Positions 16,156 to 25,147 of a stretch of DNA of 26,514 bases are shown piece after piece. The translations under genes and the position numbers were made by a program. Source of the stretch: CAZIVO01 sp964542765. GTDB taxonomy: Bacteria > Planctomycetota > UBA1135 > UBA2386. The DNA is taken from NCBI GenBank assembly GCA_964542765.1, contig CAZIVO010000040.1:1-26514 (forward strand), given 5' to 3'. The stretch's first letter is position 1, and each line of letters begins with the position of its first letter. The notes under the pieces were generated by a model. The model ran no database searches. It saw nothing but the letters and a program-made list of their open reading frames with translations, and was not told the DNA's origin.

Positions 16156-17709
16156 ATGAGACTGCAAGCACGAACGCTCGCATGTATGGCTTTTGTGTGG
16201 CTGATCGGCTGCGCCGGGCCAGCTCGCCAGGAAGACGAGCCTGGTTCGAGGTTCAAGGTTGAGACCGGTGTCGATGCCATGAGCGCATCCGACCGTCCAC
16301 CCTTATCCGACCAGGTCTGGGGGCTGCAGCCGACCGACCAGTTGCCGCCGGTGGAATCGACCATCTCGGTGGCGGAAGCTCGGGTTGGCGCCGACACGCA
16401 GGGCGGTGAGCAGGACACCCGATCTGCAGGTTCTGGCAGTGGAGCGTCGACAGGGGCGAACCAAGATGGCCAGGATGCTCAGGATGGCCAAGACAAGCAG
16501 GATCTGTCCCCGCAAGACATGGCGTCCATCCGTGCGCGTTTTGGTTCCAACGTGATCATCAATCAGAAGACCGGTGAGGTCACCAAGCAGTATTTCCTGT
16601 CAGGAGAGGCGGGACTTGTGTTTCTCAACCTCATCGCGGAACCGGGTGGCACGCGGCCCGATGCGACGAAGCCCGAGCATATGCAGACCTTGGGTGGCGA
16701 CGCGAAGAGCAAGAGCGTGCTCGGCAGGATGGTGGGCGACAATCAGGTCGAACTGATTGTCATCAAGAATTTTGAGCAGCCCGAGGGAGTCGCGATCAAG
16801 ACGGCTGTTTCAGGCCAGCTTCCTCCCCAGATTCCGATTGGTTCCGGACAGGATCTGGTGCTGGTCACGGCCAAGGTGGGGGGGCTCGCAGCCTTCGAAA
16901 ATGCTCTCAACCTGTTCTTTGCCAATATTCCCCAGGTGGAGATCGAGGTGAAGGTCGTGGAATATTCGACGACCGACACGCTCAGCTTTGGCATCATTCC
17001 CACGAACGCGACCACGCCATCCTTGAATCAGCTCAAGCCGGACCGGTTGATCAAGAACATTACTTCGCAATTTCCCCTCGCCGCACCGCTGGTCGGCGGC
17101 ACCAGCATCGGCGACCGCGGAGTCATCACGCTCGGGGGCATCCATGATTCTTGGGATCTCAATGCAACCTTGCAACTTCTGGAAGCCAATAGCATCGCCG
17201 ACGTGCTGAGCAGTCCGAAGATGGTTGTTCGCAATGGAGGTGTCGCTTCGGTGAACACGACGTCGGAGATTCCCTATCCCAAGGCGAAGATCACATCATC
17301 GGGGCAGAACATCACGGCAGACATCAGCTTCAAGCCGGTTGGCATCACCTTGAACATCCGTCCGGTCATCGCCGGGACGGATACGGTGATCTTGCAGGTC
17401 TACGCGAAGGTGTCCTCCGTCACGGGGTTTGCGGCCACTTCGCCCGTGCAGACGCCGATCATCTCGACCCGTGAGGCCGTCACATCGGTCCATGTCACCA
17501 ATGGCAAGACGACCGTGATCGGGGGGCTGAAGACGAAGACGCAGTTCGATCAGGAGCAAAAATTACCGATCCTTGGCGATATCCCGATTCTTGGATATCT
17601 CTTTCGATCGACCTCGACCCAGACAGCGGAGACCACCCTCGAGTTTCACATCACCCCGCGAATCATCCAGGGCTCCCAGGGCTTTTCGGCGGGACCCATC
17701 GGGGGTTAG
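16156..17709 (+). CDS. lipoprotein secretin, GspD/PilQ-like (type II secretion or type IV pilus family)
   Basis: This 517-residue outer-membrane secretin subunit starts at ATG 16156 after GAGGGTGGTG; this start gives a lipoprotein signal ending WLIGC (Cys19). The frame is open upstream, but those codons belong to copy B's end. Residues about 60-130 are a low-complexity linker rich in Q, D and G. A short N-domain precedes the secretin domain at about 261-505: VEIEVKVVEYS, SIADVLSSPKMVVRNGGVASVNT, TPIISTREAVTSVHVTNGKTTVIGGL and the hallmark LPILGDIPILGYLFRS at 470-485. Secretins form the multimeric outer-membrane channel. The periplasmic part is short compared with a classical GspD of about 650 residues, with apparently one or two N-domains. 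It lies 34 bases after copy B and 70 bases before a GspK-like gene, in the operon headed by the sigma-54 promoter. Confidence 0.9.
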   Translation: MRLQARTLACMAFVWLIGCAGPARQEDEPGSRFKVETGVDAMSASDRPPLSDQVWGLQPTDQLPPVESTISVAEARVGADTQGGEQDTRSAGSGSGASTGANQDGQDAQDGQDKQDLSPQDMASIRARFGSNVIINQKTGEVTKQYFLSGEAGLVFLNLIAEPGGTRPDATKPEHMQTLGGDAKSKSVLGRMVGDNQVELIVIKNFEQPEGVAIKTAVSGQLPPQIPIGSGQDLVLVTAKVGGLAAFENALNLFFANIPQVEIEVKVVEYSTTDTLSFGIIPTNATTPSLNQLKPDRLIKNITSQFPLAAPLVGGTSIGDRGVITLGGIHDSWDLNATLQLLEANSIADVLSSPKMVVRNGGVASVNTTSEIPYPKAKITSSGQNITADISFKPVGITLNIRPVIAGTDTVILQVYAKVSSVTGFAATSPVQTPIISTREAVTSVHVTNGKTTVIGGLKTKTQFDQEQKLPILGDIPILGYLFRSTSTQTAETTLEFHITPRIIQGSQGFSAGPIGG

Positions 17710-17779
17710 CGCGGAAGAAATGAATCTTCCGGGGCGGGCTTCCTCCAGCCGGGAATATTCGGGGGTATCCTGACGTCCG

Positions 17780-19366
17780 ATGAAGCATCCCATGGACCTT
17801 TCAGACAAGCGCCGGACTGACGAGCAAGGGATCGCTCTGATCCTCGTTGTTGTGTTCGTCATTCTGCTCGCGGTGGTCAGCTACCAGCTTGTTGTCCAGG
17901 CGAGGATGTCGCGCCTCACCGGCGAAAATGACGCCTTGCTTGCGCGGATGCGCAACCACATGGAGTACACGATCAATGAGGTTGAGGGCAGTCTGAAGGA
18001 TGACATGCAGGCTGATGATGGTGGTGATGAAGGTGGCGCATCGCCTTTGGGAGGCCTCGGTGGCGCAGGTTCCGCAGGTGGTGGGGAAGGCGCCAATCCG
18101 TTGGGGGGGGGCGGAGAGGGCGAGGATGTCGCAGCGAATACGGATAGCAGTCGCGATTCCTGGTTCCAGCCAACGGCCTACTCGGATGATGATCTGACCA
18201 CCTATGTCTGGGTTGAGGACGAGAACCGGAAGTTCAATATTCTGAGCCTGATCAGTCCCGAAGAAGATTACGCGAAGGAATCGAAGGAGCGCTTCGTACG
18301 TCTCATTGATGAGTTGCGTGATGGCACGGAATTCGATCTGTCCTCAGCCGATGGGCAGCAACTCGCGCAGATCATCATCGACTGGATGGAGGGTGTGGGA
18401 AGGACCGAGGATGTCCCGCGACCACAACTCAAGAGCGATAGAGAGGACCGTCAGGAACTCACGATCATGCTCCACCTCGACGATCTGCTCATGCTGCGGG
18501 ATGTCGATGAGGATCTTTTCTACGACAAGGTGCTCGACGCCGAGTTGATTCCGGGTCTCGAGTCTGTTCTCACCATCTACACCTCGCTGCTCGTAGATCC
18601 CGGAGATCCGGAGAAGCTGGCGCAACAGGACAATGCGGCAGGAGCCGGGCAGGATTCGGGATCGTCCGGCCAGTCTTCGGAAGGATCAGGGGGCCCCGTT
18701 GGCTCGGAGTCGTCCGAGCAGCCCATTGGCATTGGTGTTCGTATCAATCTCAATACTGCTCCCTACGCTGTCTTGAGGAGTTTGTTCCCGCGGCATCAGA
18801 TTCCGGATGCAGTGATCGACGCGATCATTGCTTATCGCAACGAAGAGGCCGAGGAAGAGGAAGATGCGACAGGTGAGCAGGGCGGTGAGGGTGCGGGTGG
18901 TGCTGTTGATGCCGAAGACTATTTCGGTGATATTCGTGGGCCCGAAGAGGTGGAGAAGAAGATCTTCGAGGCAGTTGAGGATCTTGAAGAGATTCCCGAG
19001 TTCAAGAACATCGCTGACCCGGAGATCAAGCAGCAGTTCTATGCGCTGACGACCGTTCAGTCGGATGTTTTCACGATCCACATGGCTTCGATGTTCAAGC
19101 GGAAGAAGAATGCCTACGTGCTTCGCCGTGCCCGCTCGGTGGTCGTGCGGCTCGATCATGATGAGGAAGGAGTGCTCTACCCCCTCATCCGGCTGGAGGA
19201 GTCTGCGGGCAGGCGTATCATGCCCGTCGATGTCGTCGTTGATGTGAACGATTACGCCAATCGTCGCTACGAACTCGATGAGTTTTCTCGTGAGGAAGAG
19301 GCTTGGAACCCTTTTCTCATCGACTTCTACCGGCCCGACTGGCAGCGCGGAGAGGACAGGGAGTGA
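17780..19366 (+). CDS. GspK-like minor pseudopilin with acidic/glycine-rich insertions
   Basis: This 528-residue protein begins with a charged stretch, then EQGIALILVVVFVILLAVVS (residues about 18-37), a class III prepilin-type membrane helix. The +1/+5 pattern is atypical, as in GspK, which lacks the conserved Glu5. Domain features typical of GspK follow: LISPEEDYAKES with a helical region, FYDKVLDAELIPGLESVLTIYTS, and INLNTAPYAVLRSLFP at residues 322-337, the 'NlNTAp' helix-hairpin signature. GspK caps the pseudopilus tip in type II secretion. Three low-complexity Gly/acidic segments (about 75-115, 275-315 and 355-375) make it longer than the usual 320-350 residues. No GspE, F, G or L gene is in view. 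It ends the plus-strand operon; carA faces it. Confidence 0.8.
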   Translation: MKHPMDLSDKRRTDEQGIALILVVVFVILLAVVSYQLVVQARMSRLTGENDALLARMRNHMEYTINEVEGSLKDDMQADDGGDEGGASPLGGLGGAGSAGGGEGANPLGGGGEGEDVAANTDSSRDSWFQPTAYSDDDLTTYVWVEDENRKFNILSLISPEEDYAKESKERFVRLIDELRDGTEFDLSSADGQQLAQIIIDWMEGVGRTEDVPRPQLKSDREDRQELTIMLHLDDLLMLRDVDEDLFYDKVLDAELIPGLESVLTIYTSLLVDPGDPEKLAQQDNAAGAGQDSGSSGQSSEGSGGPVGSESSEQPIGIGVRINLNTAPYAVLRSLFPRHQIPDAVIDAIIAYRNEEAEEEEDATGEQGGEGAGGAVDAEDYFGDIRGPEEVEKKIFEAVEDLEEIPEFKNIADPEIKQQFYALTTVQSDVFTIHMASMFKRKKNAYVLRRARSVVVRLDHDEEGVLYPLIRLEESAGRRIMPVDVVVDVNDYANRRYELDEFSREEEAWNPFLIDFYRPDWQRGEDRE

Positions 19367-19371
19367 GCTGA

Positions 19372-19438
19372 GCGACTTTGGTCGCGACACTCGCGCTGTG
19401 AAGGCAGGCTGTCGATTCCCTCCGGGCTTTTGGCTCGG
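19372..19438. terminator. hairpins between converging operons
   Basis: Between the GspK-like stop and the carA stop lie GCGAC-TTTG-GTCGC (19372-19385), CGCGA-CAC-TCGCG (19383-19395) and CCGGGC-TTTTG-GCTCGG with one G-U pair (19422-19438). A shared terminator is expected here, but no clear T-run follows on either strand. Confidence 0.35.
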
Positions 19439-19447
19439 GCGCGTGGA

Positions 19448-20584
<1,137 letters not shown>

Positions 20585-20636
20585 GGGTTAGCGCTGGATA
20601 ATGGACAGGGTGTGGCGTGTCAATCAGCGTTATCGG

Positions 20637-21419
20637 TCACCAGTCGAGGACGGGCGGCAGGTGGTCGTCGACCAGTTTGCGGTAGCGGGGCAGTAGCGGT
20701 TCGATTTTGAGCGGGTCCGGGCTCTTGGAGTAGAGGTCGTAGGGGTTGAATTTCCGAACCCACTCGAACATTTGGCGATCCCGGTCGTTCATCAGGTGCG
20801 TGTATGCGCCGTCGGTATGAGCGGGGTAGAAGGAGTGATAGCGGATCACGTAGGAGGCTGCTTCGGGGAGATAGTTTTTGAGGACCATGTAGAGATATTC
20901 GTCGTGGCCCCATGACATGTGGACCGCGTCAAGGCCGCATCCAGACTCATAGATTCCATTTTGGGAGCCCATCCGCGGGTCTTTGCGGTCCGGATTATTG
21001 GCGAAATATTCGTGGTAGATGATTTCTTCAGCAAAATCACAACCTACCGGGAAGGTGTCTCCGACAACTGCCCACTGGGGTTCGCCGAACAAGCACAGCA
21101 TCTTGCCGAGGTCATGCACGAGGCCGGTGAGGACGAACCAGTCTGGCTGCCCGTCAGCTCGCATTGCCTCGGCCGTTTGTAGTGCGTGTGTCACCTGTGA
21201 GGATTCGGTGTCCGGATCACTGTTGTCGATGAATCCCTCAAGCTTGAGGAGGGCATCCCAGACGCCAAGACGGGCGCGCTTGAGAGGTGCGTAATCTCTT
21301 TTCTTGGCGAGTACAAAATCGAGGGTCTGCCCTTCGTGGTTCAAGCGGTATGTGTCGCGGACCCTGTCGAAGGGAGTGTTGGCATGATCGCGAAACTGTG
21401 AGGGTTGGGGTGTGGTCAT
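20637..21419 (-). CDS. myo-inositol oxygenase (MIOX)
   Basis: This 260-residue diiron oxygenase would open myo-inositol with O2 to D-glucuronate. The start is the ATG at 21417-21419, preceded by AAGGGAAC; a TTG seven codons earlier is less likely. Every iron ligand of the animal enzyme is present: H78 (THALQTAEA), H102 and D103 (LVHDLGK), H172 (SWGHDEY), H195 (RYHSFYP) and D228 (FNPYDLYSK). Long stretches are near-identical to eukaryotic MIOX, including LFGEPQWAVVGDTFPVGC and CGLD-V-MSWGHDEY. MIOX is patchily distributed in bacteria, so horizontal origin is possible, though nothing in base composition stands out. Its position 37 bases after larB and 52 before carA shows no functional link; no other inositol or uronate genes are visible. 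Confidence 0.95.
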   Translation of the reverse strand: MTTPQPSQFRDHANTPFDRVRDTYRLNHEGQTLDFVLAKKRDYAPLKRARLGVWDALLKLEGFIDNSDPDTESSQVTHALQTAEAMRADGQPDWFVLTGLVHDLGKMLCLFGEPQWAVVGDTFPVGCDFAEEIIYHEYFANNPDRKDPRMGSQNGIYESGCGLDAVHMSWGHDEYLYMVLKNYLPEAASYVIRYHSFYPAHTDGAYTHLMNDRDRQMFEWVRKFNPYDLYSKSPDPLKIEPLLPRYRKLVDDHLPPVLDW

Positions 21420-21456
21420 GTTCCCTTGATGGTGAGCCAAGGCACGGGGATCATCG

Positions 21457-22230
21457 TTACGGGGTTGAGTCGGAGCGAGGGTCGTCGGGGCCTTGCTGAC
21501 TGGCGCGTCGATTGATCATTCCAGCCGCATAGCCGGCGCCAAATCCATTGTCCACATTGACGACGGTTACACCTGCTGCGCAGGAGTTCATCATCGCCAG
21601 GAGGGCGGCCAGTCCGCCGAAATTGGCTCCGTAGCCGACGCTCGTCGGCACCGCGATCACCGGAGCATCGATCATTCCTGCTACAACCGAGGGGAGAGCC
21701 CCCTCCATGCCGGCGATGGCCACCACTGTCGTCGCAAGGCGGATATCGGGGATGCGTTCGAGGAGCCTGTGCAGTCCGGCTACTCCGACATCGACATGCA
21801 TCTCCACGGTGGCCCCGAGGATACTCAGCGTTGTTTGCGCTTCGGCGGCGACAGGAAGGTCCGATGTGCCGGCGGCGACGATGGCAACCAGACCTTGTCG
21901 GGGCAGGGGGTCACGATCGACGAACAGGCAGCGGCCCAGTTCGACGTGCTCTACATCGGGCAGGCGGGCGGTCAGTTCTCGGGCGTGATCGGGCCCGGCT
22001 CGCGTCAACAGGACCCGCGGTGCCCGGGTCAGGATCTCCTCGGCGATATCGGCCGCCTGCACGGGATCTTTGCCGTCGCAGAAGATGACTTCGGGACACC
22101 CGCATCTTTGAGCGCGCTCGTGATCTACCTGAGCGAAGCCGAGATCGCTCGCGGGCTCAATTTTCTTGAGGGCGGCATCGACCGAAAGATCACCCCGCGC
22201 GACTTGTTCGAGCAACTGGCGAGGAATCAT
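21457..22230 (-). CDS. larB: LarB, nickel-pincer cofactor biosynthesis carboxylase (PurE-like)
   Basis: LarB carboxylates and hydrolyses nicotinic acid adenine dinucleotide in the first step towards the nickel-pincer nucleotide cofactor of lactate racemase-type enzymes. The chosen ATG at 22228-22230 overlaps the tsaD stop as ATGA, giving 257 residues; the longer open frame to 22338 would run inside tsaD. The N-terminus (LLEQVARGDLSVDAALKKI) matches the family's helical lead. The PurE-like domain has VAAGTSDLPVAAEA, VGVAGLHRLLERIPDI, VVAIAGMEGALPSVVAGM, VIAVPTSVGYGA and NSCAAGVTVVNVDNGFGAG. No larC, larE or larA is in the window, so the cofactor's user must be elsewhere. Coupled translation with tsaD is likely positional rather than functional. 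Confidence 0.93.
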   Translation of the reverse strand: MIPRQLLEQVARGDLSVDAALKKIEPASDLGFAQVDHERAQRCGCPEVIFCDGKDPVQAADIAEEILTRAPRVLLTRAGPDHARELTARLPDVEHVELGRCLFVDRDPLPRQGLVAIVAAGTSDLPVAAEAQTTLSILGATVEMHVDVGVAGLHRLLERIPDIRLATTVVAIAGMEGALPSVVAGMIDAPVIAVPTSVGYGANFGGLAALLAMMNSCAAGVTVVNVDNGFGAGYAAGMINRRASQQGPDDPRSDSTP

Positions 22231-23258
22231 GCGGATCTCTTCTTGGTGGCCATGGCTTCGAGGTCGAGCCCCGAATGTTCTCCCGCTTGCCAGAGGCGGG
22301 TTCCGATGCCGGCGACCATGGCCCCGTTGTCCGAGCACAGGTCAAGAGGTGGGAATACCGATTGGATCTGACTCAGAACGGGGTCGGTTGCGATCCGTTC
22401 GCGCAGACTCTTGTTTCGTGCAACGCCCCCGCCGATGGCCAGGCTCCGGGCTCCCTGCTGCTGGGCTGCCTTGCGCATCCGGTGAATCAGGCAATCGACG
22501 ATGGCTGCTTGATAGGAGGCTGACAGATCCGCGACTTCCCCCGCTGACAGGGTGGGCATGGGCCGGCTCAGGCCGGGGCCTCGCAGATGGTAGAGCAGGG
22601 CTGTCTTGAGACCGCTGAAGGAGAAGTCGAGAGATTGGTCGCGAAAGCGTGGTCGGGGTAGTGAGATGGCGGTTGGATCGCCGTTGCGCGCGGCCTCCTC
22701 GATGGCGGGGCCACCGGGGTAGGGGAGTCCCAAGAGAGCGGCACCCTTGTCGAGAGCTTCGCCAGCGGCATCGTCTCTCGTCCTGGCCAGACAAGTTGCG
22801 GCTTCCTTGTCATCGACCAGATAGAGGGCCGTGTGCCCACCCGATGCAACCAGCGAAAGGCAGGGCAGCGGCATGTCCGGTTCCACCATGAAACTCGCAT
22901 GAATGTGTGCGTGAATGTGGTCAACGCCGATGAGGGGGATGTCGCAGAGCCAACTCAAGGCTTTTGCGGCAGAGATGCCGACCAGGAGACAGCCGATCAT
23001 GCCGGGTCGGTGAGTCACTGCGACGGCGCTCAGATCGTTCGCCACGACATCTGCTTCGCGCAGAGCTGACTGGATCACCGGCAGAATGCGGGTCGTGTGG
23101 GAGCGGCTTGCGACTTCGGGAACGACGCCTCTGAACTTGCGGTGCAACTCGATTTGCGAGGAGACCACATTGCTCAAGACCACCCGGCCGTCACGAACGA
23201 CCGACGCGGCGGTTTCGTCGCAAGAGGTCTCTATACCGAGAATCAGAGGATCATTCAT
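22227..23258 (-). CDS. tsaD: tRNA N6-threonylcarbamoyladenosine transferase
   Basis: TsaD (YgjD/Kae1) transfers the threonylcarbamoyl group to A37 of tRNAs reading ANN codons, working with TsaB, TsaC and TsaE. The 343-residue length is standard. Visible signatures are LGIETSCDETAASVV at the N-terminus, FRGVVPEVASRSH, TCKRPGM-like THRPGMIGCLLVG, the metal-binding H114IHAH118, LVASGGHTALYL, GEALDKGAALLGLPYPGGP, FSFSGLKTALL, IGGGVARNKSLRE and CSDNGAMVAGIG. Its ATG overlaps the stop of the upstream protease gene as ATGA, and its own stop overlaps larB's start the same way, so the three are translationally coupled. Confidence 0.97.
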   Translation of the reverse strand: MNDPLILGIETSCDETAASVVRDGRVVLSNVVSSQIELHRKFRGVVPEVASRSHTTRILPVIQSALREADVVANDLSAVAVTHRPGMIGCLLVGISAAKALSWLCDIPLIGVDHIHAHIHASFMVEPDMPLPCLSLVASGGHTALYLVDDKEAATCLARTRDDAAGEALDKGAALLGLPYPGGPAIEEAARNGDPTAISLPRPRFRDQSLDFSFSGLKTALLYHLRGPGLSRPMPTLSAGEVADLSASYQAAIVDCLIHRMRKAAQQQGARSLAIGGGVARNKSLRERIATDPVLSQIQSVFPPLDLCSDNGAMVAGIGTRLWQAGEHSGLDLEAMATKKRSA

Positions 23259-24610
23259 TTCTTCTGTTGCACGAAAGAGCGGAGTTCGTCGAGTGCCTCA
23301 GCGAGTTGCTTGTCCTGGTCGATGGGTAGCGGTTGGGGGTAATCGATGCTGAGTCGCATACACAGTTCTCGTGCATCATCTTGCCACCGAGGCGGAACCT
23401 CCCAGTCTCCTAGCGCATCCCGGAGGTTTTGGCGTTCCTTGTCGGATACCAAAACCTCTCGGTCGGGATCGATGCCTCCTTCTGCGTCCCCATCTTCTTC
23501 GCGTCGCATCTGACGCTCGATGCTCCGGCCGTTCGGGGTGTAGTAATGCGACGTTGTGAGTTTGAGGCGAAAGTCCGTGCCTTGCCAGCGGAAGATGCTC
23601 TGGACGACGCCCTTGCCATAGCTTCGTGTGCCCACGACACGGGCTCTCCCGTGGTCCTGGAGCGCACCTGCGGTGACCTCGCTGGCGCTTGCCGAGGCGC
23701 TGTTCATCAAGATCACCAGTGGGAGTTCCGGGAATGCGCAGTCCTCGGTCTTGGCTTCATGTCGCTCGATCTCGTGGGACCCACGGCTTTTGAGGGTGAC
23801 GATGGTTCCCTTGCGCAAGAATCGACTGGTCAGGGCTACCGCTTCATCGAGAAGCCCGCCCCGGTTGAAGCGGAGGTCGAGGATCAGCCCGTGTAGCTCG
23901 CCGGTTGCGTGTTTATGGAGATGCTCCAGGGCGAGGTCCAATTCGGTTGAGCTGTCCTGCTGGAAACGGGACAGGTAGATGTAGCCGAGCCGTTGTTCGG
24001 GATCGAGCAGTCGCGCCCATTTGACACTGGGTTTTTGAATGTCAGATCGGGTGACCTCGAGGTCGAGTTGAGCATCACTGTCGCGCTTGATCGAGACGGT
24101 GACGGTTGATGAGGGTGGGCCCAGCAGAAGTTTGCGTATCTTCGCATTGAGTTGTTTCGCGGGGACGTCTTCGAGCGATGCACCATCGACGGCCATGATC
24201 TTGTCGCCGACGCGGAATCCTGCAAGCTCGGCAGGTCCTTGGCTGAAGGGGAAAAGGATCGTTCTGGCGCGGGGCACCATGACGATGCCGATCCCCTCGT
24301 AGGTTCCGGTGGTAGCTTCTTCGAAGGATCTGACCTTGGCGGGCCTGATGAATTCACTGTGCTTGTCGAGACCATCTACCATCCCCTCGATTGCCGAGAA
24401 CATGAGATCCGAACCATCACGGGGTTCCACGTAGTCCTCGAGAATCTGGTTGTAGACCAGTTTCATGGCCTCGGACTCGGCCCGTGGCAACCCCGGCAGA
24501 GCGAGCGACCAGAGATTGATCGCGAGAGTGGTCGCCAGAATCGTGAGAAGGGTGCAGAGCGGCAATATCCAGAAGGGGATCAGGCTTGGGCGATTCGTCA
24601 CGTCACCCAT
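23255..24610 (-). CDS. S41 carboxyl-terminal processing protease
   Basis: This 451-residue protease is anchored by one N-terminal membrane helix (about 11-36, FWILPLCTLLTILATTLAIN) with the rest in the periplasm. After a helical lead (MKLVYNQILEDYVEP, MVDGLDKHSEFI), a PDZ domain (about 90-180: GIGIVMVPRARTILFPFSQG, LAGFRVGDKIMAVDGASLED) would capture substrate C-termini. The peptidase core has LGYIYLSRFQQDSSTELD and GLILDLRFNRGG. The catalytic dyad is S308 (NSASASASEV, the position of E. coli Prc S452) and K333 (RSYGKGVVQS, Prc K477), with the same 25-residue spacing. The ATG at 24610 has AAAGGG somewhat far upstream. Substrates of this family include envelope proteins; none is indicated here. 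Confidence 0.94.
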   Translation of the reverse strand: MGDVTNRPSLIPFWILPLCTLLTILATTLAINLWSLALPGLPRAESEAMKLVYNQILEDYVEPRDGSDLMFSAIEGMVDGLDKHSEFIRPAKVRSFEEATTGTYEGIGIVMVPRARTILFPFSQGPAELAGFRVGDKIMAVDGASLEDVPAKQLNAKIRKLLLGPPSSTVTVSIKRDSDAQLDLEVTRSDIQKPSVKWARLLDPEQRLGYIYLSRFQQDSSTELDLALEHLHKHATGELHGLILDLRFNRGGLLDEAVALTSRFLRKGTIVTLKSRGSHEIERHEAKTEDCAFPELPLVILMNSASASASEVTAGALQDHGRARVVGTRSYGKGVVQSIFRWQGTDFRLKLTTSHYYTPNGRSIERQMRREEDGDAEGGIDPDREVLVSDKERQNLRDALGDWEVPPRWQDDARELCMRLSIDYPQPLPIDQDKQLAEALDELRSFVQQKK

Positions 24611-24714
24611 GATACGCGAGCCCTTTGAAGCTCATGCCGGTGGAGCGTTTTATTAGGCTCAACGCAGGGGCTGCGGATGTCATTGGAGGTTTGAGTTCCC
24701 GGTTGACCATCTGC

Positions 24715-25140
24715 TCAAGCATTGGCCCCGGAAAGGTGTTTGGACAGGATGGCCCGCATTTCTTCATCGAGCGGCACCGATTCTTGGCGATCGAGGTTGG
24801 TGAAGACCGTGATCACGTCGGCGTTGAAACAGTTCGCTCCGTCATGCTTGCGATGGATGGTGTAACCGAAGGTCACCGATGACGTGCCGATCCGCTTGAC
24901 GCAGAGTTCGACGATGGCGATATCGCCATAGACCAGGGACGCGCTGAACTGGCTCTCGATGGAGACGGTGGGAAAGCCGAGCCGACGGTCCTTGATCATC
25001 TGCGGATAGGAGATGGGCGCCGCCGTGTCGAAGAAGTCCTCGAAGGCTGCGTGGCAGAGATGGAAGAACTGGGGGTAGTACACGATCCCGGCCCCATCGA
25101 CATCATCGAAACGGATCTTCTGGATGCTCGTGAAAGACAT
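24715..25140 (-). CDS. 4-hydroxybenzoyl-CoA thioesterase-family hotdog protein
   Basis: This 141-residue protein has the single hotdog fold of acyl-CoA thioesterases. The N-terminal signature RFDDVDGAGIVYYPQFFHLCHAAFEDFF carries the family's catalytic-type aspartate before the tyrosine pair, and VSIESQFSASLVYGDIAIVELCVKRIGTSSVTFGYTI forms the strands after the long helix. Small acyl-CoA or aryl-CoA thioesters are typical substrates; the actual one is not predictable. It starts 7 bases after the terC-like stop. The AGGAG at the end of that gene can serve as its ribosome binding site, so the two are likely one transcript. The 104 bases to the S41 protease hold nothing clear. Confidence 0.9.
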   Translation of the reverse strand: MSFTSIQKIRFDDVDGAGIVYYPQFFHLCHAAFEDFFDTAAPISYPQMIKDRRLGFPTVSIESQFSASLVYGDIAIVELCVKRIGTSSVTFGYTIHRKHDGANCFNADVITVFTNLDRQESVPLDEEMRAILSKHLSGANA

Positions 25141-25147
25141 CTTTTAG

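Noticed and set aside
21493..22371. 292-codon plus-strand frame opposite larB/tsaD
   Set aside because: Antisense to larB, whose conserved motifs fix the coding strand.
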